DNA of 64,000 bases, taken from assembly GCA_958295665.1 (NCBI GenBank), contig OY282559.1, forward strand, positions 253,327,461 through 253,391,460, given 5' to 3'. Below are positions 55,204 to 64,000 of this stretch, one piece after another. The DNA comes from Tipula vernalis (lineage: Eukaryota; Arthropoda; Insecta; Diptera; Tipulidae). The stretch's first letter is position 1. Each line of letters opens with the position of its first letter. Under the pieces are notes generated by a model that searched no databases, was not told where the DNA came from, and was given only the letters and a program-made list of their open reading frames with translations. The translations under genes were made by a program, and so were the position numbers.

Positions 55204-55281
55204 TTTCAGTCGCTATAGTTTGATGAGATTGACTAGAAAATATTAAAAATGTTCGTAATTCTCATTCAGATCGAAACTGAA
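55204..55281 (+). ncRNA. hammerhead ribozyme motif with C3-to-U change
   Basis: Stem III TTCAGT (55205-55210) with ACTGAA (55276-55281). C17 at 55211. Stem I GCTATAGT (55212-55219), self-pairing with one G-U. Core TTGATGA (55220-55226), so the invariant C3 is changed. Stem II GAT (55227-55229) with ATC (55270-55272). GAAA at 55273-55276. The C3 change should greatly reduce cleavage, so this is probably a relic. Confidence 0.6.
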
Positions 55282-55559
55282 CATGCAAAATTCTTGTTAA
55301 TTTCGCTCTTCGTATCTATTGCTCTATTGAAAATTTATTAAAAATACTCATTTAGCTTAGACAACCCTGAGCTAAATGATTCATATTGGATTAACTTTAA
55401 ATTAAGGAAATTCCAACAAATTATTCAGCACCACCTTTTAATTCAGGGCAGTCTTGCAATAAACGTGATCATCGTGAGAAAGCAGGATTGAAGATCTCTC
55501 GGAAACCATGTTAAATTTATGCGATCCTGATCCTGACGTTGCGTTCAGCCGAAATTGTG

Positions 55560-55890
55560 GTAATGGTTTATTAATTGGGTGGGTGCTTTTGCTTTTGATA
55601 GAAAGCTTCCTATAGATTGTATTAGTTTGCGAATGAAACCCCTACAACTATGTTGAACATTTAATGGGATTCGATTTTATTTTTCAATAAGATAATGCGC
55701 CGTTATATAAATTCTCAATTAAGTAAAGGATTTTTGACAAAAACATAGGTCCGCTTGAAGTTCAAACCTTAATCCGATTGAGATGCTGTGGGGTATTTTG
55801 GTAAGAAAAGTGAATAAGAACGGCAACTAGTTTGACTCAGCTTTGGAACTAAAAAGTCATGTTCGGAAAATGCCGATCGAAATTTGACCT
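55560..55890 (+). pseudogene. Tc1-like transposase, C-terminal remnant
   Basis: Pieces in several frames: FASDRKLPIDCI.. (55580), SIR.CAVI corresponding to the QDNAP region (55690), then NLNPIEMLWGILVRKVNKNG (55770-55830), which contains the third catalytic acid region (NPIE.LWG), and FDSALELKSHVRKMP. Broken by stops and shifts. Confidence 0.65.
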
Positions 55891-56064
55891 AAAACACTTT
55901 ACCAAGTCACTCTCTAAATATAACGTATGTTTTCCAAATTTTTAATTGATTAATTTGATTACCTTAATTTTAGATGTGTGGCTAATTTAGTTTCTTATAA
56001 GTAAAACGGAAATGTTAAAGTCTAGTTTAAACCTGTTTTCTAGTGTGCTATATGATACGGATTG

Positions 56065-56129
56065 TCGTTGTTATCAATCGTGTAACGGATATCAGCGTTG
56101 TTGTTATCAATCGTGTAACGGATATCAGC
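56065..56129. repeat. 33-bp tandem duplication
   Basis: GTTGTTATCAATCGTGTAAC followed by GGATATCAGC occurs twice with a 33-bp period. The translated frame repeats VVVINRVTDIS. Recent and exact. Confidence 0.9.
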
Positions 56130-57299
56130 GCTTATTATATAAAAACAGCTTTCAAAATTCGTTGCTTGCCTAAACGAGATTTAAATTCAAAACTACAAAT
56201 TAATTTGCAAATGTTGCCTTTGCCTTTATTTTGTGAGATTACGCGAATTTTTTAAATACATATTCTGAACCGAAAAATAATAAGATTCGATTTACCAAAC
56301 AGTTCTTAAAAATCATAAAATGAGCAAAATCTCTTTAATATATGGGAAGAATCTCCTTCAAAAATTTTACGGTAACCAAAAACAATCAAATCTTTTACCT
56401 TAAAAACAACAAAAAAAAAGCGAAAAAAGCTTTGTCTTTCCTTTTAAGCAAAAATGCAAATGATACTTTAACCAATATTTATCATAACTCAAATAAGATT
56501 AGACAACATTTTTTATGCCACCAAATACTTTATATACAATAAAAGAGTAGAGGGAAATTTAAGAAGAACATTTTCATTTTTATGATCCACACACAAGCAT
56601 TCGGAAAAATCCATAAATATATATTCTCTCCACTACAAACATCGATATATAAATTATTATCAAATCCATAAAAATATTTTGTTATACCTAGAAGAGAAGC
56701 TCTATCATCTTTAGACCCTCAAATTTGTTTTCATCGTCGCCTTCTACATATAGTATACGAGTACATAATATAATAAGGAGGAGGAATAAAATATACAAAA
56801 GGAGCAAAAATATATAAGAAAAGAAATGTGATATCAAACATAACAAAGTACATTCAACAAAAATGCTAAAAACATGGAAAATGTTGTTGATAGTAATGCT
56901 GATGTTTTCGTTTTATGCAAATGATTTTCCAGTTTTTTACTGTCCTCTCATTTTGTACATATCTCATTAAAAAACAGCAAAGAAAAAATGGGTGACATCA
57001 AAAGGTATGGAATATCAAATAGATTAAATGAACGTATATTTTGTGCGGGCATGTCATTTGGTGGTAGGCTGGAATTTATTTTGTTGTTACAATAAGCGAG
57101 TATAATATTTGTTTTTGTATTTTAAATGTTATTAAACAAGAATTATGTTTGGTTGTTGATATAATTGCTGTTACTAGGTAGGTACGTTGAAAATGGGACC
57201 CCAACATGGTTTTTAGATGAATTTCTGGAATATGGCAAATTTAGATGTAATTTGCCTATTTCTTAACCGATATTAGTAAAATTTAACATGTGCAATGGA

Positions 57300-57480
57300 A
57301 ATGGGATGCTACACTTAAAGGGCCTGTCTTGGTCCACTTGGCATGATTTCATCAACTATTTCAGTGATTGAACGAAATCAAGTGAACCATTCACGGGCTG
57401 TTCTTTCTGATATGGCATCACTACCATAAACTGCACAAAATATTACCGTTTTTTGAAACAGAATTTTAAAATATATCTAC
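57300..57480 (-). pseudogene. mariner-like transposase N-terminal remnant
   Basis: The minus strand reads AVYGSDAISERTAREWFT then, after a stop, FRSITEIVDEIMPSGPRQA, the second helix-turn-helix region (YG..A.SERT...WF..F) and the SGRP-like linker of mariner transposases. The rest is not recognisable. Confidence 0.5.
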
Positions 57481-58105
57481 ACAATTTCTTCTTTAATTTA
57501 ACTCATTTTTACCACGGGATAACTTTTCACTGAATAAGTAAATATCAAATTTCTTTCCCATAATGTTTAATGAAATTTTAAAACAAATGAAATATGTAAC
57601 TTTACTGACATCTATTGTCAAAGCGGCGGAAACTTTTTTAGACCACCCGATACATCATATAAAACCTTGAGCCACTCGGACGATCTGTTACCTAAATTTA
57701 ATGTACATTTTTCAATTCGTCAATTAACAATATGTTTGCCCGCCAATAATCAAAAATTTGATCGAAACCTTCATTAAAATCTGTGTAGACACTACTTCAA
57801 ACGTTTTTAGTCAAAATATGTGAGCAACTTCGGAGGTTGCTGATTTTGTTAAATACTCCAATAACCATTCATTAGAACGACTTGGGACTACAGGATAATA
57901 TTGCAAATATCATAGCTAATTTGATACAATTTGTCCGATCTCAAAAACGAGATCTTTAAGCATAATTTTGATTCCACTTCAGCTAGAAACTTGTTTGGTC
58001 AACTGAAGCCCGATTTTTTTTTCTTGAAATTGTGGCTTTTACGGGGTTTGCTCGAGTAAACGAAATCGGTGCTACCCATTGACTCGAAGCTTAAAACTAC
58101 CAACC

Positions 58106-58314
58106 CGGTCAAAATGATGGATTATATATTTATTGAATTCAAATTTTTTTATTATTATATTCTTATTGCTTTGGAAATGTATGATGAGTTTTAGTAGATT
58201 TAGTTTTTTGTCATATTAAAAGTCATCATACATTTCCAAAACAATACTTACATAATAATAAAAAAAAAAATTGAATTGAATAAATGTACAATCCGTCATT
58301 TTCACGCTTGACCG
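58106..58314. mobile_element. foldback MITE, ~209 bp
   Basis: The left arm CGGTCAAAATGATGGATTAT...TTTGGAAATGTATGATGAGTTTT pairs with the right arm (reverse complement CGGTCAAGCGTGAAAATGACGGATTGTACATTTATTCAATTC...GGAAATGTATGATGACTTTT). The spacer is about 25 bases. No coding. Confidence 0.75.
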
Positions 58315-58563
58315 ATTTTCATAAAACAACTTTTTTTTGACAGCTTAATATTTTGTCTTTACAATGACACCTTTATCATTCAAATCTAGACAGTACTTTT
58401 CAAATTAAAGCAATCGGGATAAAATGCGTTGTTTCGGTGAAAACAATTGGCGTGCAGCAATCTCCTATATAATACCACGTTGACCGATATTTGCCATCAG
58501 TCACTTATCAGACGTTGAGCTGAACAAATTTCTACAAGTTTCATTCGTTGTTTCCTCAAAATC

Positions 58564-59345
58564 ATGGATACTATTCCAGAAAAAGCCGCACAATTTGTTG
58601 CTTTATTGCAAGAAGGACGCACTCAAAGAGGAGTCGCTTGTCAGCTAAACTGGTACCTGGTACATCTACGAGGGATGTTCGATTTATCGTCCTAACTTCA
58701 CTGCGAAATCGCCATCTCACGGGCGTCAATGTGCAGCAGCCAGCAGCAGTTAAGATAAGTTCGAGATGTAGCTGTTAGACCAAGGACAGTAAGAAGATGC
58801 TTGAAGGAAGCCAACCTCACTCCAAGACGGTCCGCTAGAGGCCCAACATTAACAGCACACCACCGCAAAGCCCGACTCGAATTTGCTCGCGAACACATCA
58901 ATTGGAGCATCGAGAAATGAAGGTCCGTTCTATTCACTGATGAGTGTAGAATATGTCTTCATGGTAGTGATAGGAGAGACCAGGTCTAATGGCGTCCAGG
59001 AGAGCGATTTTCGCAGTGCTGTTTTGCTGAAAGAGTCTCGTACGGTGGCGGTTCGTGCATGGTGTGGGATGGCATGTAGCCCTACGCAGGAATATATAGG
59101 GGAAGATTTCATATTGACGCAAGACAATGCCCGGTGTTACACAGCTCGAACCACTTGGCACTGGTTCGGTGTCACACAGCTCGAACCTCTCGGCAGGTTG
59201 GACTTGAGACGATGAGGTGGCCAGCCTTCAGTTTAGACATGAATTCAATTGAGCATTTATGGGAAGAACTAAAACGGAGGGTCCGAGCCAGAAATCCGGT
59301 ACCATCTAACGCCAGTGACCTCAAGATTGCGTTGGATGAGGAGTG
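58564..59345 (+). pseudogene. Tc1-like transposase, broken
   Basis: Begins at the ATG 58564 with TIPEKAAQFVALLQEGRTQR (helix-turn-helix). Then VAVRPRTVRRCLKEANLTPRRSA (58760), RKARLEFAREHINWS, SVLFTDECRICLHGSD (first Asp, 58927), SYGGGSCMVWDGM (59038) and, near the end, WPAFSLDMNSIEHLWEELKR (third acid region, 59218-59278; SLDMN.IEH.W). The DNARCY block (second Asp) is at 59125 in another frame, followed by a short partial duplication (CACAGCTCGAACC at 59139 and 59175). At least five stops or shifts; length otherwise normal for Tc1. Confidence 0.82.
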
Positions 59346-60849
59346 AGGTGCGATCCCCCAAGTTTTTGTCATCACCTTAATAAGATCAATGGGGAACCGC
59401 ATGCGAACCATTGTAGACGCAAGCGGGGCATTTTTTTTGTGTTCCTTGAATTTTTTGTTGTAATTTAAATTTAAATATCCTCAATACTTTTTTTTCATAA
59501 TCATCAATTTTGGTTGCGTTTTCATTTAAAATTCATTATAAAAAAAGTGCTGAACCATTTTCCATGAAAATAGTGTCATATTAAAGTAAAAATAACAGGC
59601 TTTCAGAAAAATAATGTCTTGTGTAAATATCTGTTCAGCCGTTTTAAAAAAAATTCGCCTTTCTGTGAGCGCCGAAGGTTTGAGTCGATTTAGTAGCTCG
59701 TGAAGTGTAGTTTTCAACGACAAACAATTTATTCAAATTTACTTGTTATCTTTAGATGCATTTATTTTAAAATCTAATTATTTAACTTATTTTCAAGTGA
59801 AACAACATCGGTATGAGATACCAATTTTCTTTAAAGACTTAAGAAGTCTTACCTGTTCGAAAATAATCCAGCTTTCCTATTACTGGCTTCAAAATTTGAT
59901 GAACTCATGGTCGCATGATTAAAACCCCGTTACGTAATTCAAGGACCGTCTCTACTAAAACAAAAACTAAAACTTATAAATACATACACAATTTTATTAG
60001 AATTTTGCCTTGTATAAACCATATTCGAACCAGCACACATAGATTTAGATGTAGTTTTTATTGCCACATTATTCAAGGTGCTAATCGAAACTAGCAAACC
60101 AGATTTCTTTTTTTTTTAAATTCGTGTTGTGTTTTGTTTCTTCTTTTCATCTTATTTGCGCGTTCATTTTAATTTTGTAATTTTGATTGACATAATTTAT
60201 TTATAATTACGAAACATTAGTTTCAATTTTTCTTTAGTTTATAAAGTAAATAATGTATACATACATACATATGTTTAATTTACACATTCGTTTATTTACC
60301 AAACTCGTACTTTTATTACATCGAAAAATAAATTTTCCGAATTATTTAAAAAAAAATGTAAATTTAGAAATAAACAATTATAGCAAGAAATTGAAGACGA
60401 TCTTTTTTTTTTTGTAAGTAGCAGTGAAATAAATAAAAAATTTGGAGATTTTTTTTTGGGTTATACAATATTGAGACCTTTATGTACATTAGACCTTAGG
60501 CAAGAAAATATTTGGTAATAAAGCGCCGGAGGAATTTAGAACATAAGATCATGTAAATATTATGAAGACACCCCAATACTCATAAAAATGAAAGCGGTCT
60601 ACGCGTTTTTTTATTTAATTTTTCTAATCAGATGGCAAATACAAAATCGGCCGAAAAATATCCTGCATTAACAGATGGATGGCGCTGTATTGAGTTATCA
60701 TTATTAAATTTCGAATGACATTAAGTCGATCTGTCATTTGGTTTGCATTTCACAAGCAACAAAATTAACGTATGCCGCATCTGGTGGAGACGGGGCGCAT
60801 AAGTGTCGCAACATTTCGATGCTAACCCGATCGAAAACGACTGTGCTCT

Positions 60850-61150
60850 TATGAATACAATGCTTGGAGAAAAAAGAATAACAAAACAACGACACAGCAA
60901 ATTGTCCTTGTTCTAAAAAACATTTGGAAAGACTTTACTCCAGAATACGCGGCCAAAATAAGTGAAAGTTGTATTAGGAGGATATCTCCTGTAGACATCT
61001 ACAATAGACAACATACTAAGATAATTGTGCAAACAGTTTTAACGTCTATTATTAGAAATAAATAACAATATTTATTGTTGTTTTTATTGTTTTCTTTCAG
61101 ATACTTTCCTGTCGAACCTACTGTATTTTTATCAGAACACACGTGTACTC
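60850..61150 (+). repeat. interspersed repeat shared with 27700-28570
   Basis: An open stretch from about 60855 to a TAA near 61066 reads TTTQQIVLVLKNIWKDFTPE, YAAKISESCIRRISPVDIYN and RQHTKIIVQTVLTSIIRNK. The first block is conserved at 27745. It looks like the C-terminus of an element-encoded protein. I do not recognise the family. Confidence 0.5.
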
Positions 61151-61299
61151 GTATATGTATATTTCTGATTCTAATAAGTAACTTCATCGAATTTTGAACA
61201 GATACACGAAAAAATGATTTCAGCCCATTTTTGGTATGTAATATCAAAGCGCCTAGATACACAGGCCGTCAGCATCAGACTAGATTTAAAAGAAGCTTC

Positions 61300-64000
61300 G
61301 TACCAGAAAATGTTTTTAGTTTATATTTAAATCAAACCTTTGAGTATAACATATTTTAAAACCAATAACTTAAATTTAGTAATTTGATTATTTATAATTT
61401 AAATAAATTTGTATAAATTTACTTTTTCTTTGTAAGGCTATGTGAAAAATACAGTATAAAATTATAAAAATGAAATCAATGACGTAAGATCTTGTTTTGT
61501 AAAATAAATACATAACCTAGATGGTGCATTACCATTTATCAAAGACTTTAAAATACAATAGACAACAAATGAACAAACTACGAACAACCACTTTTAACAA
61601 CAAATGGTTTGTTTACATAAAATAAAGAACAACCATATATTACTTGTAACCAACAATATATGTCTATCCCTCTCCAACTGTCCACGCTTGAATTAGAAGA
61701 TTATATATGGAAAACAGTTTTTTTCTCCCCTATAGTTTAACCTCTTTGCTATTTATCCACATTTTCTTCAACAATAATAAAAATTTACTTTAATTTTTCT
61801 AGGTGTGTGTCACTCAACAATCGCTAATTATGAACGAAATGTGTGACGTCATGAGATAAAGATGTGTTTGTAAATAAAGGGGTTTTAGTAAAACATTAAT
61901 TAAATATCTATAAACAAGATTTTTTTAATCGATAATAAAACGATATGATTTGTATGGAAAATCCATTATTTTTTGTTGTCTTTCTCTCCCCCTTATATTA
62001 AGTTCAAATTTGATACTGATGGCTTGTATATCTAGGTGCTTTGGTAATATCATTAAAAGTTTCTGACGTCTTCAACTTCAAAACTCTTTACTCTCGAATT
62101 TTAAATATTCGGTATATTTACTTTGTAATATTTTTTTTTTCGATTGATGTAACAAAAAAATGAAAATAAGAAAATCTTCTTAATAATGTTTTTAAAATTA
62201 AAAAGTATTTTTTTTATGTAACTTTTTTTTTTCTTGTTTATATTTAAAAAAAATAAATAAATTAATTAAAGATAGAATTAAAATTTTATTATGTTGCTAT
62301 TTAAAAAGAAAGTTTGAATAAATAATTTAATTTTTTATCCTACTTTTTCTCCTTATATTAGATAATATAATTTATAAAAACAATTTTTTTAAGGAATTTT
62401 CGTCGATTTTTAACTTGCGCACGCTTGTTATGACAGAAAGATGATGCGGTATGTTTATTTATTGGAATATTATAGATATACCAACTATGTAAAGTATTTA
62501 TTATGGTAATGTTTCAATTAAACATTTTTTTTTTTGTATTTGCAGATAGAACAATTATGTACTCGTACCATAGTTTATCTGTCTTATACGACAAAATAAC
62601 TACTCCTGAATTTTACTACATATTTTTAAAGTAAAACTTTTTTAGGCAGGGTATAATTCGAAAAAAATAAAGAAATATTAAAACTAAATTCTGTGACGAT
62701 CGTGTGACATAAATTTTAAATTCGGAAAACAAATCGTGCGACGAAAATAAATCAACAAATATTTTATTTAGCAATACAACAACATATTATCCTACGAAGA
62801 TTTATATTGAGGTATATTAATACCTGCCATAAAGACAAAACAAGTATGTTTGTAAATAATTTGCTTATCCTGTCGCTACCTTAGAATAAGGTTCTAACTA
62901 ACAAAATTTCGAAAAATGGGTAACTGATGACGTTTTACTCATGATCGTTTTGATTAACAAATCGCAAGGTCATTGAGCGATTTGAGAGCATTTCTAACGG
63001 TTTTTTAAAATAACAAAGTTCTATCTAACAGCAACTTTGTACTCTTAGGCTACACATGGTTCTATATTTTGTACTTAGAACCACGTCACACAAATTACCT
63101 GTGAAGAAACGAAAAATTGTTTGATAGGGCCTTGTCATCAGAAATAACGGTGTTCATTTTTCTATTCTCCTTACACATTATGCATTGTAAAATATACACT
63201 TAGAACTCTATTTGTATCTTAGTTTAGTTTACCCAAGTAACAATTTGATAGGTAAATTGTCCTAGACAGCAAAAACAAAGCTGTTACAACGTCGTGAAAT
63301 CAGAAAAATTACACAAATTAGTTGTAAATGTTAAATAGATATTCAATAAATTTTTAAAACGTTGTGGCAGTGAAAAACAAGCTGATTTGCTTAAGTAGGT
63401 ATATAAAACATTCCAGCAGGGATTTTGTTATACGCCATAAAGTAAAACAGTCGGGAGAAAAGCAATGTAGCTGTGGTAGTCAACTAAACAAGTATAACAG
63501 CTATAATACTTTATTTATTTGTTTATGTAATTTTCAAACATATTTGCATTTAATTAAAATTTCTGTTAAAATAACAAAATAGTTAAAAAAAAGTCTAAAA
63601 GAAATTTATAAGCAATTTTGGAGGTAGAAAAGGATTTTTTCGGCTATGATTATTTACGGATACAAAAATGCAATATGCTGTGCGGTCTAATTTTGCGATT
63701 TATGACATAAAATCAAATAAGTCGAATATAATGGCGAACAAACATTTATATAATTATTTATAATTTTATTTATTTATTATTTTATAGTTTTATATATTTA
63801 TTAATTTATTATGTGATGTGGTATGAGCAGATGAGTCTTGCCAAATGCTCTGTTTGAAGAGGCATCTTGCAATTGACTAGTACAAATTGATGCGGATGGG
63901 TGTAACGTAACAGTAAGATTTGGTGGTTTTTCCATTGTTTTTTTGCGACTATTGACTACATCTTGCACCGAAGGAATATTTGATATATCTTAATTTAAAA
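61300..64000. other. no gene recognised
   Basis: AT-rich, with A/T homopolymers at 62130-62400. The 72-codon frame at 63364 has a few cysteines (KQCSCGSQLN) but no recognisable domain. No exon of the receptor kinase was identified here. Confidence 0.45.

Larger units (their letters stand above)
54361..55365 (+). mobile_element. composite repeat with two hammerhead motifs
   Basis: 54401-54488 and 54504-54590 form an inverted repeat around 15 bases (GAATGCCATTATTTTTAATA block). A third, direct copy of the right arm lies at 54947-55029. The outer sequences AAGCCAAATGAGTATTTTTGAT (54369) and, inverted, ATTAAAAATACTCATTTAGCTT (55337) pair as terminal repeats. Two hammerhead motifs in the same orientation lie 483 bp apart (54721 and 55204). 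It has no coding capacity. Best read as a rearranged tandem of hammerhead-bearing units, or such units captured in a foldback element. Confidence 0.65.

Noticed and set aside
59134..59411. Minus-strand frames over the Tc1-like transposase
   Set aside because: Shadows of the plus-strand Tc1-like pseudogene.
1..64000. CRISPR arrays, operons or prokaryotic features
   Set aside because: Spliced kinase exons and eukaryotic element families throughout; tandem repeats present have no spacer structure.

Overview
The window is insect nuclear DNA, very AT-rich, with one clear host gene in a large field of transposable-element debris. The host gene is a GRK2/beta-ARK-class G-protein-coupled receptor kinase, closest in my recognition to Drosophila Gprk1. 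Seven minus-strand coding exons with consensus splice sites lie at 31251-34206 (RGS domain, kinase, PH domain, stop). Its N-terminal ~90-100 residues are not in these exons and I could not find them further upstream. If they lie beyond base 64000, the whole right half of the window is intron on the coding strand. The gene, the element types and the absence of any vertebrate-type sequence suggest an insect, probably a fly; this is inference.

Layout. 1-4.2 kb: an old hAT-like repeat broken by a 5'-truncated non-LTR element and two mariner copies, one of which holds two small nested insertions. 4.4-5.6 kb: GC-rich block of unknown nature. 7.4-10.9 kb: decayed Ty3/Gypsy element (minus strand) with an integrase-core deletion and a perfect 46-bp foldback inside gag. 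13-17.2 kb: decayed non-LTR element with a 1.4-kb DNA element inside its endonuclease. 17.3-18.1 kb: two identical 420-bp units with an A-tail. 18.6-19.9 kb: long inverted repeat. 20.4-23.5 kb: PIF/Harbinger element with a hAT-like element nested in it. 27.4-29.6 kb: small repeats. 31.2-34.2 kb: Gprk1. 35.2-38.8 kb: non-LTR element with 12-bp target duplications and a CCTAA tail. 39-49.6 kb: minisatellites, a tRNA-derived SINE, hAT, Tc1/mariner and piggyBac remnants. 50.1-50.8 kb: third mariner. 54.4-55.4 kb: composite inverted/direct repeat. 55.5-59.4 kb: Tc1/mariner remnants. The rest is AT-rich with nothing I recognise.

Most interesting observation: four different loci (17.4 kb in two identical copies, 40.9 kb on the minus strand, 54.7 kb and 55.2 kb) fit the hammerhead self-cleaving ribozyme core. 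Each has a UH cleavage site, CUGAUGA (UUGAUGA at 55.2 kb), GAAA, and stems I, II and III in the right places. The stems change sequence between loci while keeping pairing, so the structure rather than the sequence is conserved. Stem I is an 8-nt palindrome in two loci and nearly so in a third. The best copy is a head-to-tail dimer ending in an A-tail, as expected for a retroposed multimeric RNA. This resembles retrozyme-like or Penelope-associated hammerhead repeats, but the family itself is not one I recognise.
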